A stretch of 22,328 bases of DNA from Proteobacteria bacterium UBA1148. Lineage in GTDB: Bacteria > Pseudomonadota > Gammaproteobacteria > Steroidobacterales > Rariloculaceae. The stretch lies in contig DBZY01000076.1 of assembly GCA_002311835.1 (NCBI GenBank), positions 1 to 22,328 of the forward strand, given 5' to 3'. The notes beneath the pieces are model-generated. The model saw only the letters and a list, made by a program, of their open reading frames with translations, was not told the origin of the DNA and made no database searches. Of this stretch, positions 1 through 7,387 are shown piece by piece; position 1 is the first letter of the stretch, and each line of letters opens with the position of its first letter. The translations under genes were made by a program, and so were the position numbers.

Positions 1-999
1 GCGGTGCGCTTCGAACTCGATCAAATGATCGTAGTCTTCCATTAGGACCGTATCGACGAGCTCCTCCTCGGTCAGCCCGGCCGAGATGCCTGCCGTAACG
101 GCAGCGATGAGCTCCTCCATGTAGCGTCGCTGCTCGATGGCGTCGGCCTTCGTGCCGGGCAGCTCGTGACCCGGAGAGATGATGTCGAAGTCGAGTTGCT
201 CGATGCGTTGCAGTGACTCGAGCCAGTCTGGGAAAAATCCGCCGTACAAGTCGTAGGCCGGCGGACGTTTCGGTGTCAAGAAATCGACCGAATGGATTGT
301 CCGCTCGTCCGGGAACAGCAGGACAGTCGTATCGTCGGTGTGGTTGCGTCCCGTGTAGTGGAGCTCGACGGTCTTACCGCCCAGCGTGATCGATGCCTTG
401 TCCGCGTAATAGATGTCAGGCGGTACCTGCTCACCCCCCGAGCGCCGCATCCACATCTCCGCGTGGCTCAAGCCTTCGTCTGCGTTGGTGTCCAAGGAAG
501 TGAAAACTTCGTGGTGAGGTGTTCCGGCCGCTTCCGCCAGCTGAATGAGACCGTCGCCGTTCGCGTCCCAAAGTCGCTGGCGCGGAAGCAGGGGTGCGTC
601 AGCGGCAGGGGCTCGCATGTTTTTGCGCATATTTTCATGGCCGACAAACGTGGCTGTATCCGCAAAGACCTCGCCGCCGCTTGCGTGATCGTTGTGATGA
701 TGACTGTAGATTACATACTTCACGGGGAGTCCGAATCGCTCATCGAGCTGTGTCTTGAGCCACGCGGCCATCTCAGAATTCATCGGATCCACGACGATAA
801 TCCCATCGGGCGTGACAACGAACATGCCGAAATCCCGAATCTGCCTGAATCGGTAGAGGTCGTCGGTCAGATGAGTGATCTCGTGTCGTGGCAAGTCTTC
901 ACCTGAGCCGAGGCCCTGGTGCTGTTGAGCCTGGGTGGCATGGATCAGCCCGCAGGTGCTACCGATCAGTAGAGCCAGAGATAGTGTGTTTTTGCGCAT
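1..999 (-). CDS. Exported metallo-beta-lactamase-fold hydrolase with inserted EF-hand pair (C-terminus cut by window edge)
   Basis: The minus-strand frame is open from ATG at 999 to the window edge (333 codons, no stop). AGGTGG lies 4 nt before the ATG. Residues 1-24 look like a Sec signal peptide ending A-T-Q-A. The MBL metal motif H-H-H-N-D-H is at residues 100-105 (H100, H102, D104, H105). Further candidate ligands are H220 in G-R-N-H-T-D-D and H278 in S-P-G-H. Between the first and later ligands, at residues 145-156 and 170-181, are two 12-residue EF-hand-type loops (D-A-N-G-D-G-L-I-Q-L-A-E and D-T-N-A-D-E-G-L-S-H-A-E). The fold and the di-metal hydrolase role are family knowledge; the substrate is unknown. 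Calcium binding is inference. The GC content, near 60%, is higher than that of the genes to its right. Confidence 0.85.
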   Translation of the reverse strand, partial: MRKNTLSLALLIGSTCGLIHATQAQQHQGLGSGEDLPRHEITHLTDDLYRFRQIRDFGMFVVTPDGIIVVDPMNSEMAAWLKTQLDERFGLPVKYVIYSHHHNDHASGGEVFADTATFVGHENMRKNMRAPAADAPLLPRQRLWDANGDGLIQLAEAAGTPHHEVFTSLDTNADEGLSHAEMWMRRSGGEQVPPDIYYADKASITLGGKTVELHYTGRNHTDDTTVLLFPDERTIHSVDFLTPKRPPAYDLYGGFFPDWLESLQRIEQLDFDIISPGHELPGTKADAIEQRRYMEELIAAVTAGISAGLTEEELVDTVLMEDYDHLIEFEAHR

Positions 1000-1438
1000 C
1001 GGACCACCTTGTGCGTTTGACCATTAACATGCATGACGCAGCATATGTTGATTCTACGACCATACTGTGACGCCGGGTACTTTTCATTGGGCCTGCGGTG
1101 ACCGACGAGGCTGGCACCGCGCGAGCACTGAGTGATGGACTCGCAAGGACACCAAATAGTCAGTGCGGGTAGAATTTCGGGTAGACGGGAAGCTCGAGAT
1201 TGCTCTAAGCCTTTTAGGTCAACGCTCATAGAGCGGTATTGGATTCTCATCCACCTCCGCCACTACTCTTAAACTAAATGGTGTAAGGATTAGAGGATAT
1301 TTTTATTATTTAAGTTGATTTTAATAATATTCTGAGCCATAGATTTATAAATGTTTCATAAAGACAAACTAATAAGTAATATATTTCAGAAGAGAATTAG
1401 AGTTCCAAAACAGTCTAGAAAAATATGAGAAGTTAATT
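1000..1438. other. 439-bp intergenic region with a very AT-rich right part
   Basis: This gap lies between the divergent genes at 999 (-) and 1439 (+). The left part (1000-1260) has GC like the MBL gene. It holds a direct repeat of CGGGTAGA at 1166-1173 and 1178-1185 and an inverted repeat GCGGTG/CACCGC at 1095-1100 and 1115-1120. The right part (1261-1438) has about 42 G/C in 178 bases, by hand count. It must carry the promoter of the 1439 unit, but I could not place a convincing -35/-10 pair. Short ORFs on either strand have no recognisable family and are probably spurious. Confidence 0.6.
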
Positions 1439-2098
1439 ATGGGCATTAACAAAATCATTTTGGGAGTGGCTGTAACTTTGGGGACCATTCACTTTAGTGG
1501 CGTAACTCATGCTCAAGCCAATTTCGAGGGTATTTGGTCCGCCAACCATCCGGAAGGAATGGGCCAACCTCCTCTAGAGGAACTCGCATTTACGCCTGCA
1601 GGGCGAGCAGCGTTTGAGCGATTCGGTGCAGACAACGACCCTTCATTTCGGTGCATCATGCCGGGAGTTCCACGAGGACTAGTAGATCCTTACCCACGGG
1701 AGATCATCCAGCAGGATCACCAGATCGTGATGCTGCACGAGTACCATCACCAGGTACGCCGGATATACATGGATGGTAGAGAGGTACCAGAGTATTGGCC
1801 ACAGTCATTGGGTGGGTACTCTACAGGGTCCTGGGAAGGTGAAACACTGGTGGTTCATACTACTCATCTGTCGCCGGAAAACCTAATGACTACTACCGGC
1901 CGGCCATTCTCGGGCGATGAAAACACTTATGTGATTGAACGTTACATGCGATCTGGGGACGTCCTTATGCTCACTGCCGAGATACACGATCTGACGTACT
2001 ATGAAGAAACGTATGTCATGCATGGTCTTTGGAACTTTGCCCCGGACGGAGAAATCTGGGAGTACTCATGCGACCCTAGTTTCGGTAACGTTTCGTAA
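1439..2098 (+). CDS. Periplasmic protein of the G-x-W-E-G-E-T-L-V-V family (partner of DUF6152), copy 1
   Basis: 219 aa. ATG at 1439 is preceded by AGAAG 6 nt upstream. Residues 1-26 are a signal peptide ending T-H-A-Q-A. Family-like motifs in order are F-E-G-I-W (29-33), D-P-S-F-R-C (67-72), Y-P-R-E-I-I (85-90), R-I-Y-M-D-G-R (108-114), S-W-E-G-E-T-L-V-V (131-139), E-R-Y-M-R (167-171) and E-Y-S-C-D (208-212). These recur in the products at 4642 and 16539. The protein has only two Cys, C72 and C211, which could form a disulfide. I know this family from environmental proteobacterial and acidobacterial genomes without an assigned function. The DUF6152-type gene starts 15 nt downstream, so the two are probably co-transcribed. 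Confidence 0.85.
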   Translation: MGINKIILGVAVTLGTIHFSGVTHAQANFEGIWSANHPEGMGQPPLEELAFTPAGRAAFERFGADNDPSFRCIMPGVPRGLVDPYPREIIQQDHQIVMLHEYHHQVRRIYMDGREVPEYWPQSLGGYSTGSWEGETLVVHTTHLSPENLMTTTGRPFSGDENTYVIERYMRSGDVLMLTAEIHDLTYYEETYVMHGLWNFAPDGEIWEYSCDPSFGNVS

Positions 2099-2113
2099 GG
2101 ACAAGGATTAAAA

Positions 2114-2542
2114 ATGGCTAAAATGTTCAATCTGATTGCCGCGTCTATTATTCTCAGCGTGCTCTGCAGCTTGCCGGTAACAGCGCATCACAGCTCCACA
2201 TATTTCGATATAGGGATGGAGGTTGTGCACGGGGATGTCACAGTTATAGATTTTCAGGTGGAGAATCCTCATGGATTACTTGTTTACGTTGTTGTTGACG
2301 ACGAAGGTAACGAAGTGGAGTGGAACGCAGAGCTACCGAGCGCCAATTTTTCACGGCGTGGAGGTGTCATTGAATCGCTCCTGAAACCGGGAGATAAACT
2401 GGTAGCCGTAATCGGCGAGCCAGGATTACCCGGCCGAACCAGAGAAAACTTGATGCGATTGACACGGGCAGAATTCCCGAATGGAGATGTTGCGACGTTT
2501 TCTGGCATTAGTGCGACGTACACACGAGCCGGAGCAGAATAG
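2114..2542 (+). CDS. DUF6152-type exported protein, copy 1
   Basis: 142 aa. ATG at 2114 has AAGGA 7 nt upstream. The signal peptide (1-24) ends P-V-T-A, so predicted cleavage would leave His-His-Ser-Ser at the mature N-terminus (H25, H26). E-N-P-H at 50-53, V-E-W-N-A-E-L at 68-74 and L-K-P-G-D at 90-94 match the DUF6152 pattern as I remember it: small beta-rich exported domain, N-P-H, W-x-x-E, and L-K-P-G-D before a strand. It follows the partner gene in the same unit. The function is not established. A metal-binding role through the N-terminal His and the N-P-H His is inference. A possible terminator hairpin lies at 2573-2591. Confidence 0.85.
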   Translation: MAKMFNLIAASIILSVLCSLPVTAHHSSTYFDIGMEVVHGDVTVIDFQVENPHGLLVYVVVDDEGNEVEWNAELPSANFSRRGGVIESLLKPGDKLVAVIGEPGLPGRTRENLMRLTRAEFPNGDVATFSGISATYTRAGAE

Positions 2543-2572
2543 TGCTCAAACAGCGGTTCTTGCAAAGCTATT

Positions 2573-2591
2573 CCGGGTCTGAGTAGACCGG
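2573..2591 (+). terminator. Candidate intrinsic terminator after the 1439-2542 unit
   Basis: CCGGGTCT at 2573-2580, loop GAGT, then AGACCGG at 2585-2591 forms a 7-bp stem with one bulged G. A short pyrimidine run (TCTTTC) follows. The position, 30 nt past the stop codon and between convergent genes, fits termination. The U-tract is poor, so efficiency is uncertain. Confidence 0.4.
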
Positions 2592-2670
2592 TCTTTCGTC
2601 CAATCTGGAGAGATCTCAACTTCTAACTAGTTACTCTGAGGATTTGGTAGCGTGCCACCACCCGGCCGTG

Positions 2671-3471
2671 TCAGTAGCGATCCAACCCTTCGGTCAGTTC
2701 GATAGATACACCTGATGGGTCTGTGATAAACGCAATTTTCAAGTCGATGTTTTCGACTTCTCTATACTCAACATCAAACGGAATGCCTTTGGTAGCAAGG
2801 ACTTGGCAGAACGCTTCCAGGTTATCCAGTTCAAAACCAATATGATCAATTGCACGGCCGCTGGTCCCAATCATTGGTTCGTTCTCAGTGCCGAAGCTTA
2901 GGTTCATGCCAGGCACATTTGTTGTTGTCTGGATGCTGCCGCGCGGTCGTATTTCTAGCCCGAAGACATCTACATACCAATCGAGTAAATCCTCGAATTC
3001 TGGTGTGCGAAAGTGAATGTGATAACCAGAGATCTCCGTCGGCAACATCTGATCTTCTTGTAGCTCGATCCATGCACCATCCGGCATTGTCACGTAGGCA
3101 TTCGGCTGTCCTTCTGAACCAATGAACTCACGGTCGACCAGGTAACCAGCGGCGCGCCAGTTCGCTAGAAACTTCGCGAGGTTTCGGACCTTGAAGCCAA
3201 AATGATTCATTACCGTACCAACAGACCCACCAGTCGGCTCGCGTTCTCTGAGTGCTACCAGAAATCCGGGAAATCGCACCGCAGTCAGATCGCCTTTCTG
3301 CGTGACCACGCCGTTGAAGTGATCGACCCATAATTTTTTGTGGAGTTCTAGATCTGTCACGTTCAAATGTACGTGGCCAAAGGCTAGACCCGCTTCGTTG
3401 GGTACCGCAAGTTGAGAGTGAGCCGCTGAGAAGAACGGCAGTAGGATAATAGTGATCAGGAATGGCTTCAT
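2671..3471 (-). CDS. Exported tandem VOC (glyoxalase/dioxygenase-fold) protein
   Basis: 266 aa from ATG at 3471. The upstream GGAGGA sits 6-7 nt from this ATG and directly abuts the alternative TTG at 3477, so the ATG is preferred. Residues 1-19 are a signal peptide (S-A-A-H-S). Two VOC modules follow. Module 1 (about 31-140) has H-V-H-L-N-V, N-H-F-G-F-K-V and W-I-E-L-Q-E, giving H35, H90 and E137 as possible metal ligands. Module 2 (about 149-262) has H-I-H-F, I-D-H-I-G-F-E-L and V-S-I-E-L-T-E, giving H153, H210 and E258. VOC proteins include glyoxalases, extradiol dioxygenases and epimerases; the reaction here is unknown. Export is unusual for the family. It lies 36 nt downstream of the B3-like MBL gene, probably in one operon. 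Confidence 0.85.
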   Translation of the reverse strand: MKPFLITIILLPFFSAAHSQLAVPNEAGLAFGHVHLNVTDLELHKKLWVDHFNGVVTQKGDLTAVRFPGFLVALREREPTGGSVGTVMNHFGFKVRNLAKFLANWRAAGYLVDREFIGSEGQPNAYVTMPDGAWIELQEDQMLPTEISGYHIHFRTPEFEDLLDWYVDVFGLEIRPRGSIQTTTNVPGMNLSFGTENEPMIGTSGRAIDHIGFELDNLEAFCQVLATKGIPFDVEYREVENIDLKIAFITDPSGVSIELTEGLDRY

Positions 3472-3507
3472 AATCAATCCTCCTTATATAGATGGACTTC
3501 TAGCATC

Positions 3508-4446
3508 TTACTCCGAAGCCTGAGTCCGCTCTTCCTGCAGCTGCGTTAGGTAACTTCGTTCGTAAAATGAGATCTTTTCTCGATATCCTTCTGGGTCCAC
3601 GAAGCGTTGCGGGTCGTACGAGTCTCCGGGCGAGACTTTATCGTGCAGATTAAAATGATAAGCATGAGATGAAACCCAAATATCTGCGGACAAGGCTTTT
3701 TGTGCGGCAAAAGTTGCTTCGTAGTTATTGGCGATCTGCGGGTAGGCGGGCATGTCGAGTAAAGTCACACCGGAATTGATTGAACCCATATTGACTATGA
3801 GCACTGAATAGATTTCCCCATCGTCATCTTCGGTATCAAATGTAAAGCTACTTGCGCCTTTGGTATGACCGGGATGATGTTGCAAAGTGAGCACTGTATC
3901 CCCGAGCTCGATTGTATCCCCGTGTTGCAGGTGTCGATCTACGGCAACGGGTTCGAATATGGGCTCCCGACCTTCTGGAAAACGAAAATCAGAGTTTCCA
4001 CCATCCTCCAGTGACGCTACATCTCCTTCATGCGCGAACATTTGAGCACCAGTGACGCGTTTAATTTCGGCGAGATCAGCGACATGATCCCAGTGCGCCT
4101 GCGTCGTCAGAAGGATCTTGATGTCCTCGAATTCAAATCCCAACTCTTCGGTATTGGACTGGATCATCTGTACTGAGTCGTAGGCACCAGTATTTATTAG
4201 GATATGTCCCTCAGATGTGGTGATCAGATATGACGCTAGGTCGTAGGTCCCCACATAATATAGGTTGCCAACTACCCGTATCGGTGGGAGCGGTCGTAAC
4301 CATGCCTCATTCGTGATAGGCCGTCGTTCAAAGCTGGTCTGAGCATGGAGTGCAGCAGAGCCCCAAGTAGATCCTAGCGCAATTACGGATAGAGCAAGCG
4401 ATCGCAGTCCGGCGTAATGCCCCACTGATCGGAGTATTGGCTTCAT
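3508..4446 (-). CDS. Subclass-B3-like metallo-beta-lactamase fold enzyme with GOB-type Gln ligand
   Basis: 312 aa, ATG at 4446 with AAGGAG 8 nt upstream. The N-terminal signal peptide ends near A-L-H-A-Q (residue 36). Zinc motif T-Q-A-H-W-D-H places Q116, H118, D120 and H121. P-G-H-T-K-G-A gives H194, and S-S-H-A-Y-H-F gives H261. The layout and order match subclass B3, whose first residue is normally His; Gln at that position is typical of GOB enzymes. Length and export also fit B3 enzymes. Beta-lactam hydrolysis is possible, but many environmental B3-like proteins have other or unknown substrates, so this is not evidence of resistance. It is followed by the exported VOC gene. Confidence 0.85.
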   Translation of the reverse strand: MKPILRSVGHYAGLRSLALSVIALGSTWGSAALHAQTSFERRPITNEAWLRPLPPIRVVGNLYYVGTYDLASYLITTSEGHILINTGAYDSVQMIQSNTEELGFEFEDIKILLTTQAHWDHVADLAEIKRVTGAQMFAHEGDVASLEDGGNSDFRFPEGREPIFEPVAVDRHLQHGDTIELGDTVLTLQHHPGHTKGASSFTFDTEDDDGEIYSVLIVNMGSINSGVTLLDMPAYPQIANNYEATFAAQKALSADIWVSSHAYHFNLHDKVSPGDSYDPQRFVDPEGYREKISFYERSYLTQLQEERTQASE

Positions 4447-4576
4447 GGTGTGTGCTCCTTTAAAAGCGTTACAAAGACCTCTGGTGTGGCTGTCATGGTT
4501 ATGAGTGGTTGCATGTGAACCCTGCTTTAAATTAAATGAGACATTAGCATGCAGAGGGTGCGAGAAGTGTCAAATT

Positions 4577-4608
4577 TTGACCACCCAGTGGTCTGATCTG
4601 GGTAGAAT
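4577..4608 (+). promoter_or_regulatory. Candidate promoter/operator upstream of the DUF6152-partner fusion gene
   Basis: TTGACC at 4577-4582 and TAGAAT at 4603-4608 resemble -35 and -10 boxes, but their 20-nt spacing is too long for a good sigma-70 promoter. Between them lies an inverted repeat GACCAC-CCA-GTGGTC at 4579-4593 (6 bp arms, 3 bp spacer), a plausible regulator site. The -10-like element is part of GGGTAGAAT (4600-4608), which recurs at 16029-16037 before another unit of the same family. Confidence 0.3.
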
Positions 4609-4641
4609 CAGTCTGAGAGAAGGATGACGGAGGATCTGATA

Positions 4642-5625
4642 ATGCGCCTAAATCTACGAGCCCTAGTTTTTTTTGTGCTTGGTCCGCTAGTATTAACGTA
4701 CTCAGCAGCTTTCTCCCACCATTCTTCCGCACCGTTTTATGACCGCGGTCGGGTCATTGAGGTTGAGGGTGTTATTACCGAGGTTTTGTGGCGGAACCCT
4801 CATATCCTTTTTAAGCTGGAGGACGATAATTCTCAGGAGTGGGATGTAGAGACGACCTCGGTAAGCGTTCTGAGGCGTTGGGGTTTGGATGAGAATGTGA
4901 TTAGCGTAGGGACTCGAGTTCGAGTCGCTGGCGGCCCTGGTAGGCTCTCAGATTACGCGATGTGGGTAACGAACATACTTCTCCCAAATGGTGAGGAAAT
5001 TTTGTTTGCCTCCCGCCCACGTTGGTCTGAAACAACCATTGGGGAGGACTTACGGAGCGAGATTACCGGGAATACAGAGCTTGGTCTGTTCCGCGTTTGG
5101 ACTAGCGCGAGCCGCTTGTGGAACGAGGACTATCCACTGACGGAGTTTGCGCGAACATCACGAGCAGCGTGGCACCCGATTGAGAATGAGCCGACCGCAA
5201 ACTGTGCGCCAAAAGGTATGGCCTTCATTATGGAAAACCCTTATCCGATGGAGTTTGTTGATGAGGGAGAAGAAATTTTACTTCGAATAGAAGAATACGA
5301 TCTGGTTCGTACGATCTATATGTCTTCCGAGTCGGCGCCCCAAGAGCCGACTACAAGTCTCTTAGGTCACTCGATAGGTCATTGGGAAGATGACACACTG
5401 GTCGTAGAAACTACGCGTATCGATTACCCATATTTCGATAAGACTGGTATCCCACAAACCGGGTCGGTTAGAAATATCGAGCGCTTTTCTTTGAGTGAGG
5501 ACGGGAGTCAGTTGAATTATAGCGTGACCGTTATAGATCCAGAGATTTTTACCGCGCCCGTTGTTATGGGTAAAACGTGGGTGTGGAGGCCCGGTGAGAC
5601 TGTGGAGCCTTACGACTGTCAGTAG
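4642..5625 (+). CDS. Fusion of a DUF6152-type domain and the G-x-W-E-D-D-T-L-V-V partner domain
   Basis: 327 aa from ATG at 4642, chosen because GGAGG lies 8 nt upstream; an in-frame ATG at 4624 abuts its own AAGG and is less likely. The signal peptide ends A-A-F-S at 25, giving mature His-His-Ser-Ser (H26, H27). The DUF6152-like part (26 to about 125) carries R-N-P-H at 51-54, E-W-D-V-E at 66-70 and N-I-L-L-P-N-G at 111-117. The partner-like part (about 150-327) carries E-N-P-Y-P-M-E-F, R-T-I-Y-M, G-H-S-I-G-H-W-E-D-D-T-L-V-V-E-T and a final Y-D-C-Q. It has exactly two Cys, C188 and C326. Joining two families that are otherwise adjacent genes in this window argues that they act together. Biochemical function is unknown. 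The FKBP lipoprotein gene follows. Confidence 0.85.
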   Translation: MRLNLRALVFFVLGPLVLTYSAAFSHHSSAPFYDRGRVIEVEGVITEVLWRNPHILFKLEDDNSQEWDVETTSVSVLRRWGLDENVISVGTRVRVAGGPGRLSDYAMWVTNILLPNGEEILFASRPRWSETTIGEDLRSEITGNTELGLFRVWTSASRLWNEDYPLTEFARTSRAAWHPIENEPTANCAPKGMAFIMENPYPMEFVDEGEEILLRIEEYDLVRTIYMSSESAPQEPTTSLLGHSIGHWEDDTLVVETTRIDYPYFDKTGIPQTGSVRNIERFSLSEDGSQLNYSVTVIDPEIFTAPVVMGKTWVWRPGETVEPYDCQ

Positions 5626-5667
5626 GGTTTGAAACTACTAAATTCAAAATATGAGGAAACAGATAGT

Positions 5668-6132
5668 ATGAAGAACGCTTACTCGTTAATCGGAATTAGA
5701 TTTTTTTGCCTTACTGCTATGTCGCTCGCTATCGCTTCATGCGGTGGTATTGAGATGGAGGCAGCTCCCGAGGTCACCACAACGGATTCAGGATTGATAA
5801 TCACTACCACACAGTCTGGATCTGGTATAGCAGCAGAACCCGGAAACTTTGTAAGCGTACATTACACGGGCTGGTTATATGCGCCCGAAACTGAAGGTGG
5901 GCGTGGCAGTAAGTTTGATAGCTCAGTGGATAGGGGGATGCCATTTCAGTTTCCACTCAATGCTGGTCGCGTGATCGCGGGATGGGACGAAGGTGTTTTA
6001 GGGATGCTTATCGGTGAGAAGCGTGAATTGATCATCCCTCCAGATCTGGGTTATGGCAGTCGTGGTGCTGGGAATACTATACCTCCCGATGCCACGCTCC
6101 TGTTTGAGGTAGAGCTGTTAGCTGTCGAGTAG
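5668..6132 (+). CDS. FKBP-type peptidyl-prolyl cis-trans isomerase, lipoprotein
   Basis: 154 aa from ATG at 5668; an in-frame TTG at 5629 would precede the signal sequence and is unlikely. Lipobox I-A-S-C places the lipidated Cys at 25. The FKBP domain spans about 40-154: V-H-Y-T-G-W-L (64-70), F-D-S-S (83-86), V-I-A-G-W-D-E-G (102-109), G-Y-G (128-130) and I-P-P-D-A-T-L-L-F-E-V-E-L (138-150). These are the substrate-pocket residues of active FKBPs, so proline isomerisation of envelope proteins is well supported. Being a single compact FKBP domain without a dimerisation helix, it is not a full FkpA. It ends in the same reading frame as the MFS gene that follows, separated by two TAG codons. 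Confidence 0.93.
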   Translation: MKNAYSLIGIRFFCLTAMSLAIASCGGIEMEAAPEVTTTDSGLIITTTQSGSGIAAEPGNFVSVHYTGWLYAPETEGGRGSKFDSSVDRGMPFQFPLNAGRVIAGWDEGVLGMLIGEKRELIIPPDLGYGSRGAGNTIPPDATLLFEVELLAVE

Positions 6133-6144
6133 TCGGGATAGACC

Positions 6145-7362
6145 CTGACAACTTTAGACCGAGATGATCGCCGCGCAAGACGTAATGTAGCGGTTCTGTT
6201 CTTTGCACAGGCTATTCCTGGCTCACAAGTGCAGATCAATATTGTCCTGGCCGGACTGGCGGGGGCTGCTCTCGCGGAAAATGTTGCACTTGCAACCCTA
6301 CCGATGTCGGTGCTGCTGCTGACCGCTATGTTCTGGGCTCCGCTCGCTTCGTATCTCATGGGGAAATTCGGGCGGCGAGCTGGATTTTTGTTCGGCGCTA
6401 TGTGCGGGGCAATCGGTGGTGCGCTAGCTGCTTTTGCGCTAATGATTGGGAGCTTCAAGTTGTTGCTACTAGGCGCTGGGTTTACGGGGGTTTATTACTC
6501 GTTTCACGGTTTCTATCGTTTCGCGGCCGCCGACACAGCATCAGAGACTTTCAAGCCCAAGGCAATTTCATTTGTGTTAGCTGGTGGACTCGTGGGCGCT
6601 ACTCTGGGCTCAGAGGTTGTACAGGTATGGTCCGATTTTTTTGCGCCGATTCCATTTGCTGGTGCCTATGCGGTCGTGGCATTGCTCAGTGTCGTCGGAG
6701 CAATTGGGTTGCTATTTCTGGACATTCCTTTGCTATCGCACAACCATAAGGATAGACCTGTAGGGCGGCCCATCGGTGACATACTCCGGCAACCAGAAAC
6801 CATCGTTGCCATGCTTTGCGCCATGATTTCCTACGGGATTATGACGCTTGTTATGACCTCGACAGCGCTTGCTATGCTGGAGCAGGGCTTTTCCTTAGGC
6901 CAGGCTGCTGATGTTGTTCGCTGGCACGCTCTGGCGATGTTTGGCCCGAGCTTTGTTACTGGCACAATCATTTCTCGCTTTGGCCATCTTCGGGTAATGA
7001 GTATGGGGTTGCTGCTGCTTGGAGTGTCCTGCATGATCGCTATCGCAGGTGTTGATCTAGATAGTTTCTATGTGGCATTGATCTTACTAGGTCTCGGCTG
7101 GAACTTTGGATTTGTCGGGGCAACGAGTCTCCTGTCAAATACTCATACAGCGGGAGAGCGTACAAAGGTACAGGGGCTCAACGATTTTCTGGTTCTTGGA
7201 ACGGTTTCGATAGCTTCTTTGGGCTCTGGGGCGTTGCTAAATCTCTATGGTTGGTCAGTGGTACAGATGGCGGCACTACCGGCTATCGTCATTGCCAGTA
7301 TTGCTCTAATCTGGTTAGGTGTTTCCAAACGTGGAGGCACATTTGTTACCTTGTCAGAATAA
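6145..7362 (+). CDS. MFS transporter
   Basis: An inner-membrane major facilitator protein. Hydrophobic segments run throughout, consistent with about 12 helices, and motif-A-like Y-L-M-G-K-F-G-R-R lies in the loop after helix 2. The first conventional start is GTG at 6229, but the frame is open back to a TAG at 6139. The extra codons encode D-R-R-A-R-R-N-V-A-V-L-F-F-A-Q, a typical MFS N-terminus, so the protein probably begins upstream. The only plausible codon there is CTG at 6145, with GGGA about 6 nt before it; that gives 405 aa, a normal MFS length, against 377 from GTG. Translation may be coupled to the FKBP stop. Substrate is unknown. Confidence 0.8.
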   Translation: MTTLDRDDRRARRNVAVLFFAQAIPGSQVQINIVLAGLAGAALAENVALATLPMSVLLLTAMFWAPLASYLMGKFGRRAGFLFGAMCGAIGGALAAFALMIGSFKLLLLGAGFTGVYYSFHGFYRFAAADTASETFKPKAISFVLAGGLVGATLGSEVVQVWSDFFAPIPFAGAYAVVALLSVVGAIGLLFLDIPLLSHNHKDRPVGRPIGDILRQPETIVAMLCAMISYGIMTLVMTSTALAMLEQGFSLGQAADVVRWHALAMFGPSFVTGTIISRFGHLRVMSMGLLLLGVSCMIAIAGVDLDSFYVALILLGLGWNFGFVGATSLLSNTHTAGERTKVQGLNDFLVLGTVSIASLGSGALLNLYGWSVVQMAALPAIVIASIALIWLGVSKRGGTFVTLSE

Positions 7363-7387
7363 TAGTGGTACGTTCCGTGGGAGTTCA

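Noticed and set aside
292..906. A 204-codon plus-strand ORF
   Set aside because: It lies antisense to the MBL-fold gene, which has catalytic motifs and a signal peptide. Its own translation has no recognisable domain.
966..1250. A 94-codon minus-strand ORF over the MBL start
   Set aside because: It overlaps the supported MBL start in another frame and has no domain or signal features.
4624..4641. ATG at 4624 as start of the fusion gene
   Set aside because: Its purine run abuts the codon, whereas ATG 4642 has GGAGG at good spacing and begins a signal peptide.
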